Assembly: GCA_028583415.1 (NCBI GenBank)
Contig: CM053276.1
Span: 113,865,502-113,929,501, forward strand
DNA: 64,000 nt
Direction: 5' to 3'
From: Protea cynaroides
Lineage: Eukaryota > Streptophyta > Magnoliopsida > Proteales > Proteaceae
The notes below the pieces were generated by a model, which had not been told where the DNA came from, did no database searches, and saw only the letters and a list, made by a program, of their open reading frames with translations. Below, one piece after another: positions 42,613 through 55,323 of this stretch (its first letter is position 1; each line of letters begins with the position of its first letter). The position numbers and the translations under genes are program-made.

Positions 42613-44870
42613 TTAAACCTAATCTTAATTTCATTTTCTCTACAGAATCTACCTCTTTGCGACCTGCCACTGCATCATTACCTCCTTCTCTTCAACGGGA
42701 TATTCTCTCTCTTTTTCCCCATTTTTGATGCTGCTCTCTCTCCAGTCATTCTAGACTGAATCGACTATTCTTTGGCCTCTCAAATGGATCCTGGTACAGA
42801 TTTAATCCTTCATCTCAACCTTGACCTCTGAATAATTGCAATAATTTTTTATGGATAATCCTTTTAATTAGTCCAAGTCTTCGCCCTATCAGACTTATAT
42901 ATGATTGTTGAAGGGTGTAAAGCATGTGAAGCGGAGTAATGTTTCTGTGTTGATTTGGATTTTGAAATGAGACCTAAATGATTAGTGAGATAGCTGTTAG
43001 ATGGTGTCGAAAATTTGGCATTCATGCTATAACAAGAAAAGAAGGTGATAGTTTAGAAGATGGTTTTACGATTTTTGAATATATTTTGGTGGTTATACTT
43101 TTGCTAAGATTATTATGGAGATTTTTTTTTTTTTTTTGATAAAATATTATTATGGAGATTTCACTAACAAAACTAAAACAGTAGCAATAATCGAAACAAT
43201 ACAATCTTTTGGAATTAAAGTTTTATATTAACCTAGAACAATTAAATTTATCACACTTTCATCTAGATATGGTTTTGGGGGTATAACATATAGGAAAATT
43301 CACTATATTGTTGGTGCGGATTTGGTGTGAGTGCAAGGATTTATTAGGAATTCCGGGCCAATCATGGTCAATCTGACCTGAATCATCAACCCGGCTCGGC
43401 TCGACCCAATCATGGTCAATCGGGGTTGGGTTGGCTTAGGCTAATCCCTATTAGGGTAAGGTTAGAGTTGCAGATTTGTGTAAGATTGGTCTAGGTATGA
43501 TTTAAGTTTAAGTCACTTAAGGTAGGGTTAGTGTTTTAAAAAATCTGATCCTATTGCAGCCCTAGCTACTATTGCCATTTAAAACTTGTACCAAAAAAGA
43601 AATGAAAAATTTCAAGCACCTTCCTTGTACTTTGCCTTAAGGCACCCAACTCCCGAGTTCGCAGGTAATTACACAAACCTCCCCTTATTTGTTAACTATG
43701 TATCATGCTGACCTTGTCCGTTATGACAGATCTGTTAATTGATAATGTTGCTTTCTCTAAAATATTTTAATGTCAAAGCTACCCTTATATACATGTTAAG
43801 TTAACCTTTTACCCTTTACAAAACACATTATGCTTCGTTTGTTTTGCCAAAAAATTTTACGTGTGTAATATTTTATATAAAAAAATTCAAAATTTGTTTC
43901 CAGTAATTAATAGAAAAACACTGTAAAGATCACTATATTTTATCTCTTGGAAATAAACATTGAACTTTTTTTTTACATTTAAAACGTTAAAATGTTACAC
44001 ATAAAATTTTACATCGAAACAAACAAAGCATTAACATACCATTGCCCGACAACAGCTGGAGATCAAACATAGATGAGTGGAAAAGAAAAGCAAAGTGCGA
44101 GAGAGCAAGATTGCGAGAGAGAAGTCCCTAGGGGCAAGCAAAAGCTGCGTTTTTCTGGCCTTTTTTTTTTCTTCTTGTAGATGAGTCGGAATCTACCTGT
44201 CTTGGTGTTCTTGACTGACAATCCAGCGAACGTCTTGATGTTCTTGATTGCAAATCTGGAATCTAGTGAATTATGGCTAAAATCCGGCTGAGAGATTGCT
44301 TCTCAGATAAAAATTGTGAGACGGTGAGATTGTTGGGTTTATTTGATTAATTTAATGAAAAGTGATGGACAGGGAAAAAGAAGGTAGAAGAGGAACATAG
44401 TATGGCAGCTACAAATGGATTGTCGAGACGGCGGACGGCATATAAGAATAGTAGCTTGAGAGATTCACTTGGTTAGAACTTCTCTTTTTATTTCTTATTT
44501 CCAAAACATTTTCTTCTTCATTTTGATGGTTTCTTGTATTTTCTTTTACAGAGGAAGACGGATTAGTAGAGTTGCAACAGAAAGTTACGAGATTGAGGGA
44601 ACAAAATATATAGAGATCCCAAGTTTGAGGGAATAAAATATATAGAGATCGGGATTGCTGGAGCCAAAACAAGAGGAGAGGCAATAGATTGATGCATGAA
44701 AATAATAGAGATGAAGTAGGATATGACATAGAAAAAAGTATATATGAAAGAAGAAAAGAATCATCGGTAAGAGAATGATCGGAGGAGAAAAAAGCTTCCT
44801 TAAAACGTTGTTGAGAATGAGAGAGGAGACAAAGTGGGGTGTTTACAATAGAGAGCAAGCTCTTCTATAG
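42613..44870. other. Intergenic with repeat fragments
   Basis: Around 43370-43563 is a fragment ending 'TTGCAGCCCTAG', the right terminus of the hAT family complete at 57003-57599; no left end was found. At 43610-43800 'AATTACACAAACCTCC' and 'CCGTTATGACAG' resemble MULE-type ends. The 149-codon minus-strand frame at 44409-44858 has no recognised domain and is not annotated as a gene. Confidence 0.45.
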
Positions 44871-45010
44871 CACTCTAAAACGCTATATTGAATGTCAAGT
44901 GAACGAACTCGCATCCATTAACACTCCATTCAAAAAATGATGCAACACTCCAAAAGCTACATCAAATGCCAAGTGGACAAACTCGCATCCGACACTCCAT
45001 TTAAAAAAGA
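44871..45010. repeat. 75-bp tandem duplication
   Basis: A unit beginning 'CACTCTAAAACGC' at 44871 recurs at 44946 ('CACTCCAAAAGC'); both contain 'AACTCGCATCC'. Confidence 0.8.
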
Positions 45011-46015
45011 CGCAATATATGCTGATAAAGAGAAAGACGGATGATGCAATTTACTAACCCCTACTACCATTGTTGAGATTTGGTGTTACGGGATCTTGTA
45101 CATGAAATATCTTAGTCTAGAGATTACACTATGAATAAAGTGGTTTATCAAAAGGATTTTTTCTGGGCAACAATAATGGCATTATATATAATAAACCCTA
45201 TAAACCAAAACTAAAAATCCACTTTATCAGATTTATTTTACCTCTTGATAATGGGCCACATTGTTCCCGAGACAGAAGAGGATTCCGATCTCTCTTTTTG
45301 CTGCCAATCAAAACAGATTTCCTCTCATAAAATGAATCCAGTTCTGGTGTCTCCCCAAATAAATTTGGTGCGTAGAACAAGGCAAAAGAATGTGGCCGAT
45401 CTAAGAAGATGATTTAAAGAACAAGGGAATATTATCCTCCTCAAACTCCATCAGGAATCTGCAATTGCAAAAATCGCTCATTCTTAAAACCTGGAATATT
45501 ATCCTCCCCAAACCAGGGAAGATGAGAGAAGAGTTAGAAATCAAAAGCAAAGAAGGAAGGGTTTTAGAGATTTGTTCGAATCGCTCTAAAGGTAAGAGTT
45601 GTTTGCTCTTCTCCATGGCTTCGGAATCGCTGTTCTCTTGGCTAGTCCTGCTGCTAAATCTGCTGCAAGTTCAGCATCACTAATGCCTTTGGCCTGAAAA
45701 TCTCGATCTTCCCCCTTTTATTAGGTTAGTGCCGACTACATCGCTCTGAAATTTTTCCTCTGTTTCGTCTTCTTGAACTTGGTCCGGTTGTCCTTCATTT
45801 CCCTAACCATCGTCTTTGATCTCCAGATGGTTTTTCTCCACAAGCTCACTGAACAACAACGAACCCACCTTCGACAACCCTTGTTTTTCTTGATTGTTGC
45901 AGAGAACCTAGTACCTTTCAGGCATTTTTTTTTGTAAAATTTTTCAAGCATTGATTTGTGCATTTCAGAGATACAATAAATTTGTTAATTTCGTTATGAT
46001 GGAAAAAAAAAACAA
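45011..46015. other. Intergenic, no gene recognised
   Basis: Several short open frames on both strands (45198-45963), none with recognisable domains. Possibly the interior of the MULE-like sequence whose right end lies at 46016-46145. Confidence 0.4.
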
Positions 46016-46145
46016 AAGGGTAAAAATGTCTAACAGTGATTTCAGTCTTTTCCGTCAATTACTTGGGTGTAATTGATGTTTTTTGAAAGTTGTGGGTGGT
46101 AGATGATGTTTCAAAACTATTATGGGTGATAGCTGAAATTTATCT
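46016..46145 (-). mobile_element. MULE-like terminal sequence, right end only
   Basis: Reverse-complement match to the family at 46823-60749, for example plus-strand 'GTAATTGATGTTTTTTGAAA' (one base different at 60676) and 'AAACTATTATGGG' near the edge. No matching left end could be assigned. Confidence 0.5.
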
Positions 46146-46167
46146 AAAAATAGAAAACAAAAACCAG

Positions 46168-46170
<3 letters not shown>

Positions 46171-46243
<73 letters not shown>

Positions 46244-46246
46244 CCC

Positions 46247-46328
<82 letters not shown>
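46171..46328. repeat. Compound (CT)n/(TA)n microsatellite
   Basis: CT run 46171-46240, C-run, then TA run 46250-46328. Confidence 0.95.
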
Positions 46329-46332
<4 letters not shown>

Positions 46333-46527
46333 ATCTCTCCACATGTGCAGCAAGTTCACTCGATACCAATCATTAGTGACCACGTGATATAACCATAACG
46401 TATGTGACAATATTTTTTTTGGTAAAATAATGCATGCGACAAATTACTGTTCTTTCCTCCCTTACCGTCCAAAAGTCTGGTGTATCGGAATTCGGCTCCT
46501 CTCAAGTTGGAGATGAACTGGAGATTT

Positions 46528-46678
46528 GCCAATGTCGATTATTTGGCACTCCCTTACATCCAATGGTATGAGAGTGATTGTAAGAAAAAATAATAAAAAA
46601 AATTACAAAAACACTCATCACTCTCATACAGTTGGATGTGAGGGAGTGCTAGGTGTCGGCCATCCAGTCGACACTGGC
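46528..46678. mobile_element. 151-bp foldback MITE
   Basis: Left 'GCCAATGTCGATTATTTGGC', right end reverse complement 'GCCAGTGTCGACTGGATGGC'. The arms continue with 'CACTCCCTTACATCCAA' against 'TTGGATGTGAGGGAGTG'. Both sides are bordered by ATTT; the TSD is too short to be sure. Confidence 0.75.
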
Positions 46679-46968
46679 ATTTCTCAAATTCATTTTGAAC
46701 TTGAGACGATCCTTGTCCATTTGTATAGATGTATCGATCATATTATTTTGGAAAAATTATCAGTACCACCTCTCCACTAAGGGTAAAAACATTTACTATC
46801 TTAATGTTTATAATAGTTATAAGAAAAAAAAAATCAAATATCTCCCATAATAGTTTTGAAACATCACTTATCACCCACTATTCCAAAAAACATCAACTAC
46901 CACCCAAACATTTATCACTGTTAATCAAATAGATTCACTTCGTTTAACCAATTTCGTTAGTTACTGAT

Positions 46969-48321
46969 TGATGGATTCATAATTTTATATATTTATTTTC
47001 CTTATATTTAGTCTATTTAACATATTATATGTCCTATGGTACTCATTTGTGATGATTCCTAATATATAAGACAATGGTAAAAATTATTGATAATTTATGT
47101 TTAAAATAAAAAAAATTCTGGCATTTTCAATATTAATCTTCTGAATTCCATGCAGATTTTTAATGTAAAAAGAATTCTAGAAATCAAACGTGATTTAAAA
47201 ATTTGATCTGGAAAGCTGATTTAAATTCAAACCAGAGAAGGAAGATTAACACACATAGAAAGTTTACGATTGAAAGTATTTGATTGATTGTCAAAAATCT
47301 TGAGGAGAATATATACCTCTATGGAATATTACAAAGATAGGTCTAGAGGTGACATTTAGTTAATAATGAAATGTTCTCTATCTAATCTAGGCAAGAAGAT
47401 TTTGTCTAATCTTTATTTTCATGTAATAAGGTAGTCAATTCTAGACATACCAGTTTTGATCTTCTCTACTCTGACTATTTAAACAATGTAAATGCTACGT
47501 AATAGAGTATCCAAGAATTATTGAGAAGATAGTTTTATTTCTTTTGTCTTTCTTTTCTATCATGTCTGGCTAAGTTCTTTAGTCGATTCAAGAAAAATTT
47601 AATCCGATTATTAAAATTGTGAGACTCTGTTTTAATCTTAGTTATTTTTCTATTCAATTATCTATGTTTCTTGATTCTTCATGTGAATGATTGCATGATT
47701 TAATTTATTAAGAGGTCTATTAATTGATTGAGTTGTGTGATTTATAGCTAACCTGAATCCATAATTCGTAATTATTATGGTATTCAGAAAAAATAACAAT
47801 TCAGCAGAACAATTATGATCCAAATTTTTGTTATTTGCTTAAAGAAAACATAGAATGAATTAAATAATCTAACGCTTGTTAGATTGTTGTTTATCTTTAA
47901 CTCCCTCTGAGAGTGTAATGCTATCAGTAAATTCATGAGAATTGCTTAATACCAATTGATTTATTGATAAAAATTAATTTGTGTGCTGAGCTTAAATTAA
48001 TAAAATTAGAGAAAGTAAGGATTGTTTGACTTCTTCATAATCCTTGATTAAATATTTGAATAGAGAATAATATATATATATATATATATATGAGGTCATT
48101 GATCAATTTACAACCGTGAGTAAATTTCCTTGAATCGACATCATCTTCTGTTGAATTTTTGTTACTTAATTTTGTTGTCAATTAAATTACAAAAGAAAAT
48201 CCCATTTTTTCTTGGTAAATAGATAATTTGATTAACTAGTCTTTGTGGATCGACCTTTACTTATCATTACTATTCATTGTAGGTAGAGTAATTTATTTTT
48301 GGTTGCGCTTGACACGCATCA
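46969..48321 (+). repeat. 5' LTR of the Athila-type element
   Basis: Begins 'TGATGGATTCATAATTT' and ends 'CTTGACACGCATCA'. Collinear with 55324-56675 throughout, including a short AT run near the middle. Confidence 0.95.
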
Positions 48322-48323
48322 AA

Positions 48324-48344
48324 ATTTGACACCGTTGTCGGAGA
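48324..48344 (+). other. Primer-binding site of the Athila-type element
   Basis: 'TTTGACACCGTTGTCGGAGA' directly after the LTR matches the Athila-type site 'TTTGGCGCCGTTGCCGGGGA' (complementary to tRNA-Asp) except for four G-to-A or C-to-T changes. Confidence 0.8.
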
Positions 48345-48681
48345 CTAGTTTTAATCAGATTATGATTGTTTTCTTTATATTTAATTTTTTTTTAGTTACT
48401 TGTGTTCTTACCTTTGTGTGAAGTTTTTTCAGGTGTCCGTAGTTTTTTCGACAGGTATTGCTTGCGCATGAAATTTTGAACGACTTAGGGACGCTACAAG
48501 AAGCTTATTTCGAAGAATATAAAAAAAAAGAAAAAAAAATATGATTTAATATTTTTAATTTTATTTGGGTTTCGTGCACTTTGTGTTGTCAATTAGAATT
48601 TTTCATTGAAAATTTTAAATTAGCTTTTATTTTTTAAATTTTTAATGCATTTTTTGATCCATTGTATGGGTATTTTGGTTA

Positions 48682-50655
48682 ATGACTCGATCTTCTAACT
48701 CTGGTGAATTGATATTTGATCCAGAACTCGAAAGAACTTTACACCGATTAAGGAAAGAAGCTAAGAAAATCTTGACAGAACAGGTTTCAACATCACAATG
48801 AGTAATTATTTCTGATATAGTTGCTAGTGAGCTGCTAGTAGGGAAAGTCATGGTTAAAAACGGGACCTTGAAAGAGTTGACTGCTCCTGATCTAAACCAG
48901 CAACCTTTGTGTATTGAATTTTTAAATTTAGAAACGGCGTTTAAATTAAAATTGGAACTAATCCATTTATTACCTAAATTTTGTGATCTTGCAGGAGAAG
49001 ATCCTCATAAGCATTTGAAAGAATTTCACGTGGTATCCTCTAGCATGAAACTGCAAGGTATTATAGAAGCATAGATTAAGTTGTGTGCTTTTTCATTATC
49101 TTTAGATGAATATGCCAAAGATTGATTATACTAGCTTCCCTCTGGTACAATCAATTCATAGAATGAGATGAAACGTCAGTTTTTAGATAAATATTTTTCT
49201 GCATCCAAAGTGGTAAATATAATAAAAAAGATATGTTGAATTCGACAACACCATGAAGAAACATTATACGAGTATTAAGAACGCTTTAAAAAACTTTGCG
49301 CAAGCTGCCCATATTATCAAATTAGTGATCAACTATTGATTCAGTATTTCTATGAAGGGTTGTTACCAATGGAGATGAGTATGGTGGACGCTTCTAGTGG
49401 AGGAGCTTTAGTTGACAAAATTCTGAAAGTCGCAAAAAGATTAATTTCTAATATGACGATAAATTCACAGCAATTTGATACAAGGATGGAGCAAACATCG
49501 AAGAAAGTTAATGAGGTAGGTACATCGAACCTTGAACTTCAGATTTTTTATCTAAGTTCTTTGGTGAGACAATTGATTGTAGGAAATTTACAAACAGTGA
49601 AGGCATGTGGCATTTGCTAAGCCACCAGTCATGCTATGGATATGTGTCCTACACTATAAGAAGATACACCAATCCAACAAGCAAATGCCATGGGAGGATT
49701 TCAAGGGCAACCTCAGCGAAAGTATGATCCATACTCAAACTCATACAACCCTAGATGGAGAGATCATCCAAATCTGAGTTATGAAAATCAACAAGCATCG
49801 AATCGTTACCAACCCCCATTCCAACCTAGGCAGTAAGCAAATCAGAGTATGTGATCACTTGATGAGATTGTTAAGGCACTGGCTAGCAATACGCAATAGT
49901 TTCAACATGAGACAAGAAACAACATTCAGAATATAGAGAAGCAGATTGGTCAACTTGTGACTTCAGTAAGCAAACTTGAAGCTCAAGGATCTGGAAAGTT
50001 GTCATCTCAGACCATCATAAATCCACGTGAGAATGCAAGCGCCATTACATTACGAAATGGAAGAGAACTTGAGCCCTCCATTGCTAATTTTACAGATTCG
50101 ATCAAGACAGTTCAAGAAAAAACAAAAGCCGACAGCGAGGATGTAAATTTTTCCAAGGTAAAATCTCAACCAGTTGTGTATAATTCTACTAATTTTGTTC
50201 CTCTTCCTTTTCCTACCAGACTGTCTAAATCGAAAAAGGAAGAACAAGAGAAAAAAATTCTTGAGACTTTTCGAAAGGTAGAAGTAAACATACCTCTACT
50301 TGATGCCATTAAGCAAGTCCCAAGGTATATAAAATTTCTCAAAGAGTTGTGCACTTCAAAGAAAAAGTTAAGGGGAGATGAGAAAATCAGTGTAAGGAAG
50401 AACATATCAACAGTTATTCAGCGTAAGTTACCCCCAAAATGCAAGGATCCAGGTACGTTTACGATTCCATGTGTGATTGGTAATACTAAGTTTGAACGTA
50501 CCATGTTAGACTTAGGTGCATCCATAAATGTCATGTCATACTCAATTTATGCATCTTTAAATTTGGGTCCTTTGAATAAAACGAGTGTAATTATCCAATT
50601 AGTTGACCGTTCTGACGTATATCTTGAGGGAGTAATTGATGATGTTTTGGTATAG
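48682..50655 (+). pseudogene. Athila-type gag and protease, decayed
   Basis: Start-like ATG at 48682 ('MTRSSNSGELIFDPELERTL'). Stops interrupt the frame, for example TGA at about 48799 and TAA at 49618. The gag core spans about 48850-49620. A zinc knuckle at 49606-49650 keeps its Cys-Cys-His-Cys residues around an in-frame stop. An open stretch from 49957 to 50655 ends in the aspartic protease, with active-site 'DLGAS' at about 50509-50523. It encoded the capsid and the protease that matures it; it cannot now give a full protein. Confidence 0.88.
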
Positions 50656-50963
50656 GTAAATGAGTTAATTTTTTCTGCTGATTTTTATATTTTGAATATG
50701 GAAGACAATAATTCCCCAAATCCTACCCAATACTGTGAGGAAGACCTTTCCTCAAAACCGTTAAAACAAAGATTGATGACTATGATGGTACCCTTACCAT
50801 GGAGTTCGATAAAGAGATTATCAAATTCAATATATTTGAAGCTATGAGGTATCCTCACTCTGATGTGCAATCTATATTTTCTATTGATATAGTTGATGTG
50901 TTTGTACATGAGATTTTTGAATTGGACCATGAGGATGAGCTAGACGTGATACTTATTTAAGGA

Positions 50964-52560
50964 TTGAGGAAGACTGACACAAAAATGCAGCTGAGTCCTG
51001 AGATTGAAGAAATGATTATGGCATTACAGTCATTACCTCCATTTACTAAAGAGTATGAAGTTAAGAAATTGGATTTACTACCATCTCATGACAAACTATT
51101 ACTTTCTGTTGTGCAGGCACCAATCTTGGAGCTAAAACCTCTTCCTAACCACCTTAAGTATGCTTACCTAGGAGATGATGAGTTATTACCTGTCATCATT
51201 GCAAAGAACTTGACAAGTGTGCAAGAAGAGAGGCTTTTGAGAGTGCTACGGGACAACAAAATAGTAATCGATTGGACTATAGCTGACATCAAGGGCATAA
51301 GTCCATCAATGTGCATGCACCGAATCTTATTGGAAGATGGTGCCAAACCAAACAGAGAAACTCAAAGGAGAATAAACCCGCAAATGATGGAGGTAGTGAA
51401 GAAGGAGATTCTAAAGTTGTTGGATGTAGGAATCATTTACCTAATTTCATATAGCAAATGGGTAAGTCCAGTCCAAGTTATGCCGAAAAAGTCTGGAGTA
51501 ACAGTGGTCAAGAACCAAGACAATGAATTTGTTCCAACAAGGGTCGTAAATGGATGGAGGATGTGCATAGACTACCGCAAGCTAAACACAATGACAAGGA
51601 AGGATCATTTTCCTCTACCGTTTATTGATCAGATGCTTGAGCGATTAGCAGGTAAGTGCGTTTATTGTTTCCTTGATGGGTATTCGGGTTATAATTAGAT
51701 TGTGGTTGCATCAGAGGATCAGGAAAAAATAGCATTTACATGCCCATTTGGGACTTTTACTTTTAGGAGAATGCCTTTTGGGCTTTGCAATGCACCGGGT
51801 ACATTTCAGAGATGCATGATGAGCATTTTTTTAGATTTAATAGAAAATTGCATTGAAGTTTTCATGAATGATTTTACGGTATATGGTAATTCATTTGATG
51901 CTTGTTTGGATAATCTATCTCGGGTGCTTAAACGTTGCATTGAAACAAACCTTGTTCTGAATTTTGAAAAGTGTCATTTTATGGTAGAACAAGGAATAGT
52001 TTTAGGACATGTAGTTTCAAGTAAGGGTATTGAGATTGATAAAGCAAAAATTGATTTAATTATGAACTTACCATACCCCACAAGTGTACGGGAAGTGCGT
52101 TTGTTTCTTGGCCATATAGGTTTTTATCGCAGATTCATTAAGGATTTCTTAAAGATTGTCTTACCATTGTCCAGACTATTACAAAAAGAGGTGTCCTTTG
52201 AGTTTGGCCAAGAGTGCAAGGAAGTTTTTGACAAGCTAAAATCTCTATTGACTACGACTCCCATTATCCAACCCCTTGATTGGAGTTTGCCATTTGAGAT
52301 AATGTGTGATGCGAGCAATTATGTAATTGGAGCAGTCTTAGGACAACGTGTTGGCAAGCAAACTTATGTGATTCATTATACATCCCGGACACTCAATGCG
52401 GCTCAGTGCAATTATTCTACGATCGAAAAAGAGCTTTTAGCTATAGTGTTTGCATTAGATAAATTTTGATCTTATTTACTTGGGTCTAAAGTGATTGTAT
52501 TTTCTGACCATGCAGCATTGAAGTATCTATTGACGAAGAGCCTAGATTAATCAGGTGGAT
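50964..52560 (+). pseudogene. Athila-type reverse transcriptase and RNase H, decayed
   Basis: Reverse transcriptase from about 51360 ('WRMCIDYRKLN', 'FPLPFIDQMLERL') to 52100, followed by RNase H ('MCDASNYVIGAVLGQ', 'YSTIEKELLAIVFALDKF'). Stops: TAG at 51696-51698, where a Gln is expected, and TGA at 52467-52469, where an Arg is expected. The catalytic motif reads 'FMNDF' (51861-51875) instead of the two-Asp form, so an essential metal-binding Asp is lost. A small frame-disrupting deletion lies near 52536. Confidence 0.92.
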
Positions 52561-52567
52561 TCTTCTG

Positions 52568-54016
52568 TTGCAAGAGTTTGATCTTGAGATCAAAGACAAA
52601 AAAAGAGCTGAAAATCTAGTAACAGATCACTTGAGTCGGTTGGCAAGAGAAGAGAATCCTGAGCCCTTGAACGAATTCTTTTCTGATGAGCATTTATTCA
52701 CTCTACAAAGTATGGTTCCATGGTACACTGTTCTGGTAAATTATTTAGTTGTTGGGACCATACCTGATAGAATAAGTAGAGCCAAAAATGATAAACTTAA
52801 AAGCGAGACAAAATACTATGTATGGGATGATCCGTACTTGTGGAGATATTGTTCGAATCAAATTATTAGGAGATGTGTACCTGATTCTGAAATTCAGTCT
52901 ATCTTTACTTTTTGTCATGCTTATGTTTGTGGAGGTCATTTCGGACCCAAGAGAATAGCTAAGAAAGTGTTAGATAGTGGTTTTTATTGGCCTACATTAT
53001 TTCGTGATGCTTATGTCATTTGTAAGACATATGAACAATGCCAAAAGATGGGAAGTTTAATACGTAGGAATGAGATAATACAAACCTCAATACTTGTATG
53101 TGAACTTTTTGATGTGTGGGGTATTGATTTTATGGGTCCATTTCCTTCGTCTTTTAGTTTTGTTTACATATTGCTTGCAATTGATAATGTTTCGAAATGG
53201 GTAGAAGGAATCGCCACCAAAACTAACGATTCCAAGGTTGTTATAGGTTTTATCAGGTCTAACATCTTTAGCAGGTTCGGGATACCAAGAGCACCGATTA
53301 GTAATCAATGAACTCATTTCTACAATAGACCACTGGAGGCATTGCTAAAGAAGTATGGTATTTTTCATAAAACATCTATACCCTACCACCCTCAGACAAA
53401 TGGACAAGTCGAAGTATCCAATAGAGAAGTCAAATCCATCTTGGAGAAGACTGTAAAACCAAACAGAAAGGATTGGATCCTTCAAATTGATGATGCATTA
53501 TGGGTTTATCGAATAGCATACAAGACGTCTATTGGGATGTTCCCTTATCGGTTGATTTTTGGTAAGTCATGTCACCTTCCTGTAGAATTGGAGCACAAGG
53601 TTTATTGGGTAGTTAAGAGTTGTAACATGGAGAAGGACGATGCTGGTACTCATAGATAATTACAATTGCAAGAATTAGAGGAGATATGACTTGAGGCTTG
53701 CGAGAATTCAAGCATATACAAGGACAAGACTAAAGCGTTTCATGACAAGAGGATTGTGAGGAAGCAATTTGTAATTGGACAGAAAGTCTTGCTTTACAAT
53801 TCAAAACTTAAATTGATGCGTGGTAAGTTACGTTCTCGTTGGATTGAACATTTTGAAGTTATTAATGTGTTCCCTTATGGTGCAGTTGAAGTTTGAAGTT
53901 TTGAAACTAACAAGATTTTCAAGGTTAATGGGCATCGACTCAAGCTGTTCTATAAAGGTTTTCAGGAGCATACTATGGACGAAGTGCAACTAGAAGATCC
54001 TGTTTATTCTGATTGA
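52568..54016 (+). pseudogene. Athila-type integrase and pol C terminus, decayed
   Basis: Zinc-binding HHCC region at about 52915-53050 ('CKTYEQCQK'). Core domain: the first catalytic Asp is in 'GIDFMGP' (53125), the second is replaced by Asn at 53303-53305 and followed by a TGA at 53309, and the Glu of 'GQVEVSNRE' (about 53410) is kept. Further stops lie near 53686 and 53896. The pol frame ends at 54014-54016. It once joined the cDNA copy to host DNA; it is now inactive. Confidence 0.9.
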
Positions 54017-55323
54017 GGAGTGTTGAGTCGAGCTGAAGACGTTAAACACAAGCGCTGCTTGGGAGGCAACCCAAGAAATCGAATTTATTTTTCTTATCAC
54101 TTTTAATTACTTTCCTTTACATCTTTTCATTACATTTTTAACTTCCATTGGGAAAAATGTCAGATTTAAGTGTGGGGGGAGGAATTAAGATTTCTCTTTT
54201 GTTTTATTTTTATTTTTATTTTTTTAAATCTTGTTTTTAATTTTTGTATGATGTGTTAAAGTAAAAAAATTTTAAAAATTGAATTTAAAAAAAAAATCAC
54301 TTCAATAGACTAAGAGAATATGTATGCCATTGATTGAAACTATTTGAATGTGAAAAATTACATATATGAATTAGTTGAAATAATTTGTTAAATGAGCTTT
54401 GAATAACATTGATAGTTACATTTAGAGATAAGGCATGCAGGTTTAGTAGATGGAATCCAACAAAACGAGTTTTTGAGTCAAACTAGACTGAGACATCTAT
54501 GTCAGTTTTTATTTTCTTTGAAGAGTGATATTCTACTATGCTTTTGTATCTCTAGAACTTGCTTTGAATTGTGTCAAGATTACATTGATATGTGTACGCA
54601 TGAAGATGATAAAGACAAATAAGAATTTAAAACCACTTAGCTAAAATGGCCAACCTTATATATTTTTATCCTTAGTGGACTCACTTTGAGTTTTTAAATT
54701 TTATTCTTTATTAAATCCTAAACTATGAGTCTTGAATTGTTTGGTTTTTTCATGTTTTACCAACCTTTGAGCTAGTAGAGCATTGTAAATTATCTAATGG
54801 ATTTAAGAGAGAAATATGTCTCGTTGAAGAGCTTTGTTTATGAGCCTTTATCATTTTGATTGTTCAATTTTTTATCTTAATGCTCTATTAGTTTCTTGGA
54901 TTTTAATGTCAATACATTTTTTTTTATTCGTTAGCCTCATTACAATCTTGATAAAGACCTTTTGATTCATATATGCGTGTATTCTAAGTAATGGAGATTT
55001 TAGTGAATAAGCAAGCCTATGGTAGTGCATCTTCATAGGAAGATCTTGAGTGAAACACTTAAACCTTGAATTCTTGAGTGAGTAGAGAGAATCCAAAGAG
55101 AAAATTTACTAAACATTAGCATGTTCACTTTTGAATAAGACTGATATGTTAGATATTGCTTATATTTATTAAGTGATCTTTGACTATGACATATATTATA
55201 TTCTCTTGATCTCTTGAATTAGTTTCTGATTCGTGGTACACATATTCTTTGAATGTTGTGAGATAAAAAAAAATTAGTATTTAGCTTGTCCGAAGACGTG
55301 CAAAAGCTAAGTGTAGTAGAATT
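54017..55323 (+). other. Athila-type 3' spacer with two polypurine-like tracts
   Basis: Non-coding 1.3 kb. 'TTTAAGTGTGGGGGGAGGAA' at about 54165-54185 is a good polypurine tract placed just after pol. The tract abutting the 3' LTR, 'AGCTAAGTGTAGTAGAATT' (about 55304-55323), appears to be a degraded version of the same motif. No envelope-like frame. Confidence 0.65.

Noticed and set aside
44409..44858. 149-codon minus-strand open frame
   Set aside because: No recognisable domain, low-complexity Ser/Leu composition, and no splice or promoter context.
43601..46145. Second full MULE-like element
   Set aside because: The right end is clear, but the proposed left end is only vaguely similar and no 9-bp TSD was found.
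46090..46392. Open frames of Ser-Leu and Tyr-Ile repeats
   Set aside because: Translation of the CT/TA microsatellite; the same applies at 4267-4482 and 63555-63746.
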